A DNA stretch of 64,000 nt from an uncultured Lachnospiraceae bacterium (GTDB taxonomy: Bacteria > Bacillota > Clostridia > Lachnospirales > Lachnospiraceae). Below, one piece after another: positions 1 to 8,495 of this stretch. The translations under genes were made by a program, and so were the position numbers. Below the pieces are notes generated by a model. It was given only the letters and a program-made list of their open reading frames with translations, was not told the DNA's origin and ran no database searches. Within the stretch, counting starts at the first letter, position 1, and each line of letters starts with the position of its first letter. Location of the stretch: positions 6,400 through 70,399 of the forward strand of contig CAJUSJ010000011.1 of NCBI GenBank assembly GCA_910588865.1, in the 5' to 3' direction.

Positions 1-55
1 TGTTTTTGTAAACCTCTATTACGGTTCCCGGCTCCAGGGCCTTTCGATTATCCAT
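1..55 (-). CDS. Start of a leftward gene, possibly a Ser/Thr protein kinase (partial)
   Basis: Only 18 codons lie in the window. They begin MDNRKALEPGTVIEVYKN and are preceded by an AGAGGT ribosome binding site seven bases from the ATG. The phrase LEPGTVI resembles the lead-in to the glycine-rich loop of bacterial Ser/Thr kinases. That is an impression from a very short peptide and not a firm assignment. The gene is divergent from the 400-aa protein that starts at 186, so both probably share the 130-bp intergenic region. Confidence 0.45.
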   Translation of the reverse strand, partial: MDNRKALEPGTVIEVYKN

Positions 56-185
56 AGTTCTTACCTCTGCCCATATTAATCTTTAAAATATCTTATCACA
101 AAAAGGGGAGCGCGTCTTCCATTCTTACCTTAAAAATGATATGATACGGTAAAAAAGTTTAAAATACCAACAGGAGGAATCTTCC

Positions 186-1388
186 ATGTCCTATATTGAT
201 CATATCCTACAGCAATCCGCCGCCACAGACACCCGCCTCTGTCAATCCTTTTCCCTTCAACTGGCTGGGCTTTTGAGAAATTACGGCTACACAGGGGATC
301 TTCAGGACAGGGATGCCTGTACCCACTTTCTCTGCGGCATGTACCGGAATGCCTCGGTTCCCTTCGAAAAACCCACCTTAAAAAGCTGGTTTTCCGGAGA
401 AAGCCGTCCTTTTTATGAAAGCCGGAGCCGAAAAAGGATGCATAATCTCTGTTTTGTTTTCAATTTTGACTATTTTCAGGTATGTGATTTCTTTCAGCAT
501 GTGTACTTAAGCCGGGCCTTTAACTGCCGCTGTCTCCTGGAGTCTGTATACTGCTATTGTTTTTCTGTTGGAAAAGACTACGCCGCGGCCCAGGAACTGT
601 ATGTTCAGGCCAGCAAACTTCAGAATCCTTTGGAAGGATCGGATAATGGGGAAATCACTTTATTTACAGGAGATATGGAAAGAGAGATCCTGGCCCTTGG
701 ATCAGACCAAGAATTTTTCGATTATGTGAAATCTCACAAGGGCAGCTTTGGTGAATCAAATCAGAGCGCCAAAAGGGAACTGAAAAGGCTTCTGGGCCGT
801 ATTCAGGGCACTGCCCATGACCAGGCTCTTGTAAATTCTCACAGAAAAAACAAGACCAGTCTGTCAGACGTGGAATATGGAGCTCTGGAAGGCCTGGCAG
901 TGAGAGAATATTTTTTATACCATGACACCTTCCAGGACTTAAAGGGCCAGAATGTAGCGTCAGCGGATTTTATGCTGTCCCAGATTTTAGGCATCCGCCT
1001 GGACCGGTTCTATGAACCTGGAAAGGGAAAAAAATCCTTCTCTAAAAATGCCGGCCTTCCCCGGCTGGCCAGGATCAATTTCCCTTCCAGACAGCTTTTA
1101 TCCGATATTCTCAATGGAGATGACCATGTGACCTTTGACGCTGTGAGAAAAATGCTGATCCTTCTCCACTTTTACGGTTTCTTTGCCGCCGCCCTTCTGG
1201 GCAGGGAACAGGGGGAGCTTTATTCCGCCTATGTTGATGATGCCCGGGACCAGCTGGAGGAAAGCGGCTATGGCCCTCTGTATGAAGGCAGTCCCTATGA
1301 CCAGATCTTCCTGATTTCCGCCAAGACGGACCAGCCTCTGGACACGTTCCGCGACATTATCCTGGAGGCGGCGGAGGAAGGGGCCTGA
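186..1388 (+). CDS. Unknown 400-aa, mostly helical protein
   Basis: I do not recognise a named domain. The start is supported by AGGAGG five to nine bases upstream. The N-terminal 130 residues hold a block rich in aromatic residues and cysteine (about residues 58-125: LKSWFSGESRPFYESRSRKR, then repeated F/Y/C). It reads like a compact helical, possibly nucleic-acid- or protein-binding domain. The rest is amphipathic helix with no signal peptide. One hydrophobic stretch near residues 315-335 could be buried helix or a single membrane segment. The gene is divergent from a possible kinase gene and convergent with sdaAA, with eight bases between the stops. Confidence 0.6.
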   Translation: MSYIDHILQQSAATDTRLCQSFSLQLAGLLRNYGYTGDLQDRDACTHFLCGMYRNASVPFEKPTLKSWFSGESRPFYESRSRKRMHNLCFVFNFDYFQVCDFFQHVYLSRAFNCRCLLESVYCYCFSVGKDYAAAQELYVQASKLQNPLEGSDNGEITLFTGDMEREILALGSDQEFFDYVKSHKGSFGESNQSAKRELKRLLGRIQGTAHDQALVNSHRKNKTSLSDVEYGALEGLAVREYFLYHDTFQDLKGQNVASADFMLSQILGIRLDRFYEPGKGKKSFSKNAGLPRLARINFPSRQLLSDILNGDDHVTFDAVRKMLILLHFYGFFAAALLGREQGELYSAYVDDARDQLEESGYGPLYEGSPYDQIFLISAKTDQPLDTFRDIILEAAEEGA

Positions 1389-1402
1389 CTTTCCTGTCAG
1401 GG
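1383..1402. terminator. Small hairpin spanning two convergent stop codons
   Basis: The arms CCTGAC and GTCAGG face each other across six bases and cover both stop codons of the convergent genes. There is no long T-run, so terminator function is uncertain. Confidence 0.3.
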
Positions 1403-2278
1403 CTGCCTCATCCCTTTTTTGCGGAATTCACACCCAAAAGCCGTGGCCGCGCATCCCCCCAGCGCCGTCTCCCGCAGCTCATAGGGAATCCGCCTTCCCA
1501 CATGGTACATAGCGGCCAGCATCTGGTCAAAGGGGATCCACTGCCGGATGCCGGAGAGGGCGATCTGGGCCGCCGCGAGGGCGTTGGCTACCCCGGCGGC
1601 ATTGCGGTTCTGGCAGGGGTATTCCACCAGGCCTCCCACAGGGTCGCAGACCAGTCCCAGCATGTTCATCAGAACCGTGGAGGCGGCATCCAGGCACTGG
1701 CGGGGCGTGCCATCCATCAGCTCCACTGCCGCCGAGGCCGCCATGGCCGCGGCCACTCCCACCTCTGCCTGACATCCTCCCACCGCTCCGGCCACAGTGG
1801 CGTTACGCATGGCCAGATAGCCTATGGCTCCCGCGTTAAACAGCCCGTCAACCAGTCTGCTGTCTGAGATATGGCGGTGTTTTTGGAGGGACAGAAGCAC
1901 CCCCGGCACCACTCCCGAGGAACCTGCCGTGGGGGCCGCCACAATGATTCCCATGGAGGCGTTGACCTCCAGCACCGCCATGGCATAGGCGATGCCTGTG
2001 CTCAGGGTGTCGCCGCAGATGTCCTTCCCCTCCTGATAACAGGTTTCCAGCTTTTTTGCCTCTCCTCCGATAAGCCCGCCCATGGACTTTACCGGAGTCT
2101 TTAGGGGAGTGAAGGCAGATTCTTTCATAATGGTCAGAACCTGCTCCATGCGGCTCTGAATCTGATCCATATCCTCATCCCCATGGTCACATTCCCTCTG
2201 CCTCATGACCTGAGATATGGGCTGGTTGTTTTCATCACACAGCTTAAGCAGCTCTTCTGCGTTTTTAAAATCCATCAT
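1397..2278 (-). CDS. sdaAA: L-serine ammonia-lyase, iron-sulfur-dependent, alpha subunit
   Basis: Catalytic subunit of the oxygen-sensitive serine dehydratase that converts L-serine to pyruvate and ammonia in the cytoplasm. It is 293 aa, the usual alpha-subunit length. The family pattern is clear: PTAGSSG (about 116-122), GGCQAEVG (about 167-174), CDPVGG...YPC (Cys211, Cys222) and the C-terminal GGCAATAFGC. The spaced cysteines fit ligation of the [4Fe-4S] cluster. The ATG at 2278 is chosen because GGGGGAG lies seven bases upstream, and a longer reading from 2305 would overlap the beta gene. It lies 13 bases downstream of sdaAB and is co-transcribed with it. Confidence 0.95.
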   Translation of the reverse strand: MMDFKNAEELLKLCDENNQPISQVMRQRECDHGDEDMDQIQSRMEQVLTIMKESAFTPLKTPVKSMGGLIGGEAKKLETCYQEGKDICGDTLSTGIAYAMAVLEVNASMGIIVAAPTAGSSGVVPGVLLSLQKHRHISDSRLVDGLFNAGAIGYLAMRNATVAGAVGGCQAEVGVAAAMAASAAVELMDGTPRQCLDAASTVLMNMLGLVCDPVGGLVEYPCQNRNAAGVANALAAAQIALSGIRQWIPFDQMLAAMYHVGRRIPYELRETALGGCAATAFGCEFRKKGMRQP

Positions 2279-2291
2279 TTGCCACTCCCCC

Positions 2292-2966
2292 TTATTGTTT
2301 CTCAATAATCATGACTTCCCCCACATTGGGGTTGTCCAGCAGCTCTTCTCTTATATCACTTGGCAGAGGATCGTCGGATTCCACGATGGTATAGGCCTTC
2401 TCGCCCCTGGACTCCCGGAAGATCCTCATAAAGGCAATATTTACATGTCTCTCGCTGAGGACCTTTGTGATATGGGCCGCCACCCCCGGCTTGTCCTGCT
2501 GAGTCACGATCACCGCGTTGTATTCTCCTGTAAAGTCCACCTTCACCTGGTCAATGCGGACGATCCGGACTTTTCCTCCTCCCATGGACTCTCCCCTGAC
2601 CGTCATCTCGCTGCCGTCAACCCCCACCATCCGGATGTCCACGGTGTTGGGGTAGACGTCAGCCTCCTCTGTGTCCGGCACAAAAGAGAACTCCAGCCCC
2701 CTCTCCCCGGCGATCTGGAGGGAATCCCGAATCCTGATATCATCTGTGGCAAATCCCATGATCCCCCCCAAAAGAGCCCGGTCCGTCCCGTGTCCCTGGT
2801 AGGTCTTGGCAAAGGAACCATACAGAGTGAACTCCACTTTTTTTAACTCCTCCTGACCCTTCATCTTCCGGGCCAGATATCCGATGGCGCAGGCCCCCGC
2901 CGTGTGGGAGCTGGAAGGCCCTACCATATTGGGGCCCAGTACATCAAATACACTGATAAATGACAT
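2292..2966 (-). CDS. sdaAB: L-serine ammonia-lyase, iron-sulfur-dependent, beta subunit
   Basis: Partner subunit of the two-chain serine dehydratase, 224 aa. The N-terminal domain carries the family signature GPSSSHTAG at residues 16-24. The last 75 residues form an ACT domain (NAVIVTQQDKPGVAAHIT onward), the likely site of serine sensing. The ribosome binding site AGGAGA lies eight bases before the ATG. It is first in the sdaAB-sdaAA pair. Upstream there is a TGTGGTACACT extended -10-like sequence (around 3005-3015) and a GTCATATGAC palindrome (3024-3033) that could be promoter and operator. Confidence 0.95.
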   Translation of the reverse strand: MSFISVFDVLGPNMVGPSSSHTAGACAIGYLARKMKGQEELKKVEFTLYGSFAKTYQGHGTDRALLGGIMGFATDDIRIRDSLQIAGERGLEFSFVPDTEEADVYPNTVDIRMVGVDGSEMTVRGESMGGGKVRIVRIDQVKVDFTGEYNAVIVTQQDKPGVAAHITKVLSERHVNIAFMRIFRESRGEKAYTIVESDDPLPSDIREELLDNPNVGEVMIIEKQ

Positions 2967-3002
2967 GTTGGTTCTCCTAATCTTCTCCGTTATGGTATTT
3001 CT

Positions 3003-3049
3003 TTCAGTGTACCACAGTTTATAGTCATATGACCACTATTTCCTGACAA
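3003..3049 (-). promoter_or_regulatory. Probable sdaAB promoter region
   Basis: On the minus strand ACTGTGGTACACT gives an extended -10 (TGG before TACACT). A TTGTCA word (3044-3049) and the 10-bp palindrome GTCATATGAC (3024-3033) lie upstream. TTGTCA is not at a standard distance, so the core may rely on the extended -10. Confidence 0.35.
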
Positions 3050-3109
3050 AATAAATCCGAAATCCATTCCAGTCTTCGGGCGCTGGACGGTTGGCGGACA
3101 ACGGAAAAA

Positions 3110-4105
3110 TCAGTCATGAAAGGGCGCGTTTTCTGCCGCGGCGGATTCGCGCCCTTTAAAACAAGCCACCCAATGCCCTCCCCCAACCTGCCCAAGCTCA
3201 GGCCTCTCCTTTTGGCATCTCTCCATCCTCTCCACACATCTTTCGCAAAACCCGCACCCTTTCGGAATCCTCACAGGGCTTGGCGGTTCCCCGGAAATGA
3301 TCCGCCAAGGCTCTTCAGGATCATCCTGAACCGAAAGCGTGCTGGCTAACAGCGCCTTCGTGTACGGGTGTCTGGCCATCTTTTTAAGGCTTTCCCCCTC
3401 TTTCAGCTCCATGATCTCCACCACCCGCCCAAGATACATCACCGCCACCCTGGTGCCCAGGGCCTCCGCCACAGCCAGGTCATGGCAGATAAACAGCACG
3501 CCGTATCCGGTCTCCCTCTGGTGCTCCTTTAACAGCTCCAGGATCTGCCTCTGGACTGACACATCCAGGGCGCTGGTGGCCTCATCGCAGATCAGCAGTC
3601 TGGGATGAAGGGCAATGGCCCTGGCTATGGATACCCGCTGCAGCTGGCCGCCGGAGAGCTGATGGGGATAACGGTGGAAAAACTCCTCGGAAAGCCCTAC
3701 CCTTTCCAGGGAATAAAGCGCCATGTCTCTGGCCTCTTTTCTGCTCTTTCTCTCAAAATTGATCCACGGCTCCATGAGAAACCTTCCCACCTTCATCCGG
3801 GGGGCGCACACATTTTCCGGATCCTGAAGAACGATCTGAACCTGGCGGCGGTACTGGCGGAGTCCCTTTCCCCTAAGGCCCGTCACATCCTCCCCCTCAA
3901 ACAGGATCCGCCCCTGTGTCACTGGCTCCAGGAGGGCCGCCATCTTCACCAGAGTGCTCTTGCCGCATCCCGATTCCCCGGCCACAAACACAAACTCCCC
4001 CTGTCCTACAGACAGGCTTACATCGGTGACAGCTCTCAGCTTTTCTCCTGACTTTAATTCGAATTCCCTGGTCACATGAGACAGCTTTAGGATTTGCTTC
4101 TCCAT
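3110..4105 (-). CDS. Opp/Dpp/Nik-type ABC transporter ATPase (DppF-like)
   Basis: ATP-binding subunit of a family-5 importer, acting on the cytoplasmic face. Walker A GESGCGKST, signature LSGGQLQRVS and Walker B LLICDEATSALD are all present. The C-terminal 70 residues form the cysteine-containing extension typical of DppF/OppF (CGFCERC near the end). The start at 4105 (MEKQILKL) is chosen because AAGGAG lies eight bases upstream; the in-frame ATG at 4123 leaves no room for a site. It is the last gene of the five-gene transporter operon. Confidence 0.9.
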   Translation of the reverse strand: MEKQILKLSHVTREFELKSGEKLRAVTDVSLSVGQGEFVFVAGESGCGKSTLVKMAALLEPVTQGRILFEGEDVTGLRGKGLRQYRRQVQIVLQDPENVCAPRMKVGRFLMEPWINFERKSRKEARDMALYSLERVGLSEEFFHRYPHQLSGGQLQRVSIARAIALHPRLLICDEATSALDVSVQRQILELLKEHQRETGYGVLFICHDLAVAEALGTRVAVMYLGRVVEIMELKEGESLKKMARHPYTKALLASTLSVQDDPEEPWRIISGEPPSPVRIPKGCGFCERCVERMERCQKERPELGQVGGGHWVACFKGRESAAAENAPFHD

Positions 4106-4126
4106 AATCATCTCTCCTTCCAAGCT

Positions 4127-4903
4127 TTATTTGAGAGTGGGAACCGCTGTCAGAAGCCCCTTTGTATATTCACTCCTTGGGGCTTTTATGATCTGATCCC
4201 TTGTGCCCCATTCCTCCAGCTTTCCTGCCCGCATCACGCCGATATAGTCGGCCAGGCGGGAGGCTGCCCCCATATTGTGGGTAACAATTACCATGGCTGT
4301 TCCCAGACGCTGCCGGGTCTTAAGCAGCTCATAGACCACCTGGGCCTGTATGGTCACATCCAGGGCACTGGTGGGCTCGTCAGCCAGGAGAAGCTTTGGC
4401 GAAAGGCTCAAAGCCATGGCAAGGGCCACCCTCTGCTTCATGCCTCCTGACAGCTGGAACGGGTAGGAGTTCATGATCCGCTCTCCGTCAGGCAGCTTTA
4501 AAGCGGCAAGCATTTTCAGGGCAAGCTTTACCCGCTCTTGTTTTGGAAGGCTCAGATGACAGCCCAGAGTCTCCAGATACTGGCTTCCCACCTTTCGCCT
4601 GGGATTCAGATAGTCCCCTGGATTCTGGAAGATCATAGCTATTTCCTTTCCCCGGATCTGCCTCATCTCCTTTTGGGACAGCTTTCCCAAGTCCTGGCCC
4701 TCAAAGAGGATCCTCCCCTCCGCCACCTTCCCTCCTGAAGGCAGAAGTCCCATGACAGCCCGGAGCACCGTGGATTTACCGCTCCCAGATTCCCCCACAA
4801 TGGCCACAATGCTCTTTTGGGGAACCCGAAAGCTTATGTGCTCTGCCGGGGCTTTTCCCCCGCTGTATGTTACTGTCACATTTTCCAGTTCTAAAATATC
4901 CAT
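4127..4903 (-). CDS. Opp/Dpp/Nik-type ABC transporter ATPase (NikD-like)
   Basis: The second ATPase of the importer, 258 aa. It has Walker A GESGSGKST, signature LSGGMKQRV and Walker B LLLADEPTSALD. At this length it lacks the long C-terminal extension of OppD/DppD and matches NikD in size, ending soon after a YTKGLL motif. With the DppF-like ATPase it would form a heterodimeric motor for the two permeases. The length hints at a metal-chelate or small-ligand importer, but does not prove it. Confidence 0.88.
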   Translation of the reverse strand: MDILELENVTVTYSGGKAPAEHISFRVPQKSIVAIVGESGSGKSTVLRAVMGLLPSGGKVAEGRILFEGQDLGKLSQKEMRQIRGKEIAMIFQNPGDYLNPRRKVGSQYLETLGCHLSLPKQERVKLALKMLAALKLPDGERIMNSYPFQLSGGMKQRVALAMALSLSPKLLLADEPTSALDVTIQAQVVYELLKTRQRLGTAMVIVTHNMGAASRLADYIGVMRAGKLEEWGTRDQIIKAPRSEYTKGLLTAVPTLK

Positions 4904-4921
4904 GGTCTTCCTCTTATGCCC

Positions 4922-6505
4922 TTACTCCACTGTAATGTCTTTTGTGATAAAGTAATAATCCGCCACCGGCTGAACGGCGTTCTTTACCCTTGAGACGGAG
5001 ACCATGTTCAGATAAGAATTGGTCAGAAACAGATTGGCCGCGTCGTCATTGAGTATCTGGGAGGCACGGGAGGCCAGCTCATACCGCCCCTTGGCGTCAA
5101 AGGTTCTGTTCATTTCCTCCACGATCCCGTCGATCTCATCATTGTGGTAATTGGTGAGATTCTTTTTTCCCGATGTCCCCATGCCGGTGTACATGGTCTC
5201 CAGCCACACCTGGGGATCTCCTGTGGGGGCTGAATTGTCATTGGCCGTGTAAAAGTCAAAATTCCCCTGGCTCTGGTAATCTGACAGGTTTTCCACTGCC
5301 AGGATTTCCATATGGATTCCCACTGCTTTTAAATCCGACTGCACCGCCGCGGCCAGAATAGCGGAATCCGCGGAACCGTGGTCAGCGGCCTGGAGATACC
5401 GGAGCACCATGGGGGAACCGTCCCGATTCTCCCGGAATCCGTCTCCGTCCCTGTCCACATACCCCGCCTCCTCAAGGATCCTCTCCGCCTGAGCCTGGTC
5501 ATAGGTAAAGGAGACAATGGTCTCATTGCCAAAAGGCGCGGCATCGGAATAGGCGCCGTGAGCCGGGCTCCCTCCGATGAGACCAGCGTAAGCTTCCCGG
5601 TTTACCGCGAATGACACCGCTCTCCTCAGTTCCAGATCACACAGAGGGCTTGTGTCCTCGTGGTTCATGTAGGCCACATTGACCCGGGGACTGATGATAG
5701 AGGACACCTTATAATCCGGATTATCGGTAAACAAGGTTACACTGGTGTTGTCAATGGTGTTGGTAATGTCGATCTCCCCGGATTGGAGAGACATGGCCCT
5801 GGCATCCGAGTCCGGGATCTGAACCACGGTCACTGTGTCCAGCCCCGGTTCTCCGCCCCAGTAGTTCTGGTTTTTCACCAGCTCCGCGGTCTGTTCGGAG
5901 ATAAAGGACTCCACCACATAAGGCCCTGTGCACACCGGTGCCTGCCGGATCGCCTCATCCCCCAGGCTGGTGTCCGTGATAATGAACACCGGCTCAGCCA
6001 GGTTGTTTGGCAGGGCTCCATTAGGCTCTGTGGTCTTGATGGTCAGGGTCTGGCCCCGTGCCTCCATGGAATCAATTTTCAGATACTCGGCTCCCCTGTC
6101 ATTCATGGACACCGCCCTCTCCAGAGAAGCCATACAGGACTCCGCTGTCACAGGAGTTCCATTGCTGAAGGTCACTCCGTCGCGAATGTGAAAACGCCAT
6201 GTGGTCTCGTCAACATTTTCCCAGGAATCAGCGATACAGCCCTCAAGCTCCAGGTCGTCGTTGAGCCTCACCAGCGCCTCCCCCACTCCCAGGCGGGAGG
6301 TCACCCAGCCATGGTAATCCACCGCTGGGTCTAAGTCAGCGGTGATCCAGAAAAAGGCCACATTCACATGCCTGTCCCCGGAATCCTGGCTGCTTTGAAA
6401 AACAACAGTCTGGAACTGCCCGTCGTCCCCTCTTCCTCCCTGACAGCCCGCAAGCGCCATGGCACCCAGGAGGGACCCACATAAAACCGCCAATCTTTTT
6501 AACAT
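4922..6505 (-). CDS. Family-5 extracellular solute-binding lipoprotein
   Basis: Ligand-binding subunit, 527 aa, held outside the membrane. The N-terminus is a lipoprotein signal ending LAGC (Cys20). The body has SBP_bac_5 hallmarks: WRFHIRDGVTFSNGTPVTA, GPYVVES and NYWGG, and a middle DRDGDGFRENRDG stretch. Such proteins bind peptides, nickel chelates, opines or sugars, and the sequence alone does not show which. It sits between the ATPase and permease genes in the usual Nik/Dpp operon style. The structured leader upstream of the operon may report the ligand class. Confidence 0.9.
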   Translation of the reverse strand: MLKRLAVLCGSLLGAMALAGCQGGRGDDGQFQTVVFQSSQDSGDRHVNVAFFWITADLDPAVDYHGWVTSRLGVGEALVRLNDDLELEGCIADSWENVDETTWRFHIRDGVTFSNGTPVTAESCMASLERAVSMNDRGAEYLKIDSMEARGQTLTIKTTEPNGALPNNLAEPVFIITDTSLGDEAIRQAPVCTGPYVVESFISEQTAELVKNQNYWGGEPGLDTVTVVQIPDSDARAMSLQSGEIDITNTIDNTSVTLFTDNPDYKVSSIISPRVNVAYMNHEDTSPLCDLELRRAVSFAVNREAYAGLIGGSPAHGAYSDAAPFGNETIVSFTYDQAQAERILEEAGYVDRDGDGFRENRDGSPMVLRYLQAADHGSADSAILAAAVQSDLKAVGIHMEILAVENLSDYQSQGNFDFYTANDNSAPTGDPQVWLETMYTGMGTSGKKNLTNYHNDEIDGIVEEMNRTFDAKGRYELASRASQILNDDAANLFLTNSYLNMVSVSRVKNAVQPVADYYFITKDITVE

Positions 6506-6526
6506 CTGTTCATTCTCCCTTTCTTT

Positions 6527-7336
6527 TCAAGTCTCCCTCGGATCCAGAAGATCTCTCAGGCTGTCTCCCAACAGGTTAAAGACCATCACTGTGATAAAAA
6601 TAGCCAGCCCGGAGAAAATCATGATCCACGGCGCTGTCTGCATGTAAGATTTTCCTTCATATAACATAGCTCCCCACTCCGGCGCGGGTGGCTGGGCGGC
6701 CAGGCCCAAAAACGACAGGCCAGCCAGGGCCAACATCATGCCGCCTACATCCAGGGTTGCCATGATCACCGCCTGGGGGATGATATTGGGCAGAACATAG
6801 AAGACCAATATCTTCATGGTCCCCGCTCCCCCAAACCGGGCCTGAGTGATATAATCCTTAGTCTTTATGACATTGGCAAGCCCCCTGGCAAGTCTGGCAT
6901 ACTTTGTCCACCACACAAAGGACAGGGCCACAACGGTGTTGAAAAGCCCGGGCCCCAAAAGCCCTGCCACCGCGATGGCAAAAACCGTATCGGGAAATGC
7001 CAGCAAAATGTCTGTGAGCCTCATAAGAACCGCGTCCACCATGCCTCCGAAGTACCCGGACGCCATGCCGATCCAGGTTCCCATAAAGGACACCAGGATG
7101 ATCATAAGAAATGTCAGGGAAAAGGAGTTTCTGGCCCCCCACAGGACCCGGGAAAACACGTCTCTCCCCACATTGTCTGTTCCCATTAAGTGTTCCCTTC
7201 CCGGCGGCGTCAGCTTGGCCCCGAAGTCGGTCTCCAGGGGATCATATGGGGCAAAACGGTATCCCCAGAAAGCCATGGCGGTCACCAGAAGGGCCAGAGC
7301 CAGAAAAAAAGAAAAGCGGATCCATTTTTTTCTCAT
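6527..7336 (-). CDS. ABC transporter permease (DppC/NikC-like)
   Basis: Integral membrane permease, 269 aa, with about five or six hydrophobic segments and a short N-terminal helix. The HLMGTDNVGRDVFSRVLWG segment is the conserved DppC/NikC entry motif. The EAA-type loop lies around PNIIPQAVIMATLDVGGMML. It starts directly where the other permease gene stops, indicating translational coupling. Confidence 0.9.
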   Translation of the reverse strand: MRKKWIRFSFFLALALLVTAMAFWGYRFAPYDPLETDFGAKLTPPGREHLMGTDNVGRDVFSRVLWGARNSFSLTFLMIILVSFMGTWIGMASGYFGGMVDAVLMRLTDILLAFPDTVFAIAVAGLLGPGLFNTVVALSFVWWTKYARLARGLANVIKTKDYITQARFGGAGTMKILVFYVLPNIIPQAVIMATLDVGGMMLALAGLSFLGLAAQPPAPEWGAMLYEGKSYMQTAPWIMIFSGLAIFITVMVFNLLGDSLRDLLDPRET

Positions 7337-8278
7337 CTAATCCACCTTCCCTCTCAGCCGGGTCTGGGGATCCAAAAAGCGGCAGATCACATCCACTGCC
7401 AGGTTCACCGTCACATAGATCACTGCCATCCACACCACATACCCCTGGATCAGAGGATAATCCCTGACCCGTATGGCCTCCACCACCATGTTTCCGATCC
7501 CCTGCCAGGAAAAGATGGTCTCAATAATGGCCGCTCCCCCCAAAAGGCTGCCCACAGACAGTCCCGCGAGAGTTAGGATGGAAAACATGGCATTGGGAAG
7601 CACATGGCACAGCATAATGGTCCTCTCCGGTATGCCCCTGGCTCTGGCCCCCGCCACATAGTTGGAGCTCAGCTCCTCCAAAAGAGCCCCCCGAATCTGC
7701 CGCGCATAGCCGGACACCATGGGGATGGCGAGAGCTGCCACGGGAAGCACCATGCCCATTCCATCGTTGGCGCTTACCACACGAAACCACTTAAGCCGCA
7801 CCGCGAAAAAATACATGAGAAGCAGTCCCAGCCAGAAATTGGGCATGGAAATGCCCAGGAACGAGAAAACCCGGACAAAGTAGTCCGCGCATTTATTTTT
7901 CTTTACCGCTGTCAGGATTCCCAAGGGAAGGGACACCCCAAACACCGCGACCATGGCGGTGCCGGCCAGCTTCAGCGTCTGGGGCAGCTTTTTTGTCAGC
8001 TGGGCCAGGACCGGCTCACCAAATTTGGATGATTCCCCCAAATCCCCCTTAAGGGCATTTCCAAGCCACCGGACATACTGGACCAGCACCGGGTCATTGA
8101 GCCCCATCTCCTCCCTTGTCTTCTCTAAAAGCTCCTCCGACGGAATCATTCCCATGGACACATACCGCATCTGGGCCCCGTCTCCAGGAGCCGCCTGGGT
8201 GATGATGAACGTGAGAAAGGTGACTCCTAAAAGCACCGCCATAAGCCGCGCCAGCCGTTTTAAAATATACACCGCCAT
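7337..8278 (-). CDS. ABC transporter permease (DppB/NikB-like), first gene of operon
   Basis: Integral membrane permease, 313 aa, beginning with the standard DppB helix (ILKRLARLMAVLLGVTFLTF). It has the family features GLNDPVLVQYVRWL and an EAA loop near VAGARARGIPERTIMLCHVLPNA. AGGAGG lies ten bases before the ATG. It is the first coding sequence after a leader of about 155 nt that ends in a terminator-like hairpin, so expression of the whole importer may be set there. Confidence 0.9.
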   Translation of the reverse strand: MAVYILKRLARLMAVLLGVTFLTFIITQAAPGDGAQMRYVSMGMIPSEELLEKTREEMGLNDPVLVQYVRWLGNALKGDLGESSKFGEPVLAQLTKKLPQTLKLAGTAMVAVFGVSLPLGILTAVKKNKCADYFVRVFSFLGISMPNFWLGLLLMYFFAVRLKWFRVVSANDGMGMVLPVAALAIPMVSGYARQIRGALLEELSSNYVAGARARGIPERTIMLCHVLPNAMFSILTLAGLSVGSLLGGAAIIETIFSWQGIGNMVVEAIRVRDYPLIQGYVVWMAVIYVTVNLAVDVICRFLDPQTRLRGKVD

Positions 8279-8304
8279 GACTCACACCTCCTAACACGCG
8301 ACAA

Positions 8305-8434
8305 AAGGCATATGGATCCTCTGCTGAACATCCATATGCCTTCATGACATGATCATTTTATCCAAATATAACGATGTATCTGTACTCCAGGTTCAGGCCC
8401 TTCTGTGCCCACGCTGTCTTCATAACAGCCGATA
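8305..8434 (-). promoter_or_regulatory. Structured 5' leader with terminator hairpin (candidate riboswitch/attenuator)
   Basis: In the minus-strand transcript a perfect 13-bp hairpin (arms at 8305-8317 and 8330-8342, AAGGCATATGGAT type, 12-nt loop) is followed by TTTT just before the permease ribosome binding site. Upstream, TATATTTGGAT (8360-8370) can pair with the hairpin's 3' arm (eight of nine positions over the core) and so could act as antiterminator. A small stem GCTGT/ACAGC and GGGC/GCCC words lie further 5'. I could not match it to a riboswitch class I know. Confidence 0.5.
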
Positions 8435-8441
8435 TCTGGTT

Positions 8442-8470
8442 ATTCTACCACAGTTTTCATACAGCCGCAA
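8442..8470 (-). promoter_or_regulatory. Promoter of the ABC importer operon
   Basis: -35 TTGCGG (8465-8470), 17-bp spacer and -10 TAGAAT (8442-8447), with an extended TGG before the -10. Transcription would start near 8435, about 155 nt upstream of the first permease codon. Confidence 0.65.
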
Positions 8471-8495
8471 CCATTTTTTTATCCTTTACGCATCG

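Noticed and set aside
5660..6334. 224-codon open frame opposite the solute-binding protein gene
   Set aside because: Antisense shadow, His/Gly/Pro-rich text without motifs or ribosome binding site.
8305..8434. NiCo (czcD) riboswitch
   Set aside because: The conserved words of that class as I remember them are absent. The leader is kept only as an unassigned candidate.
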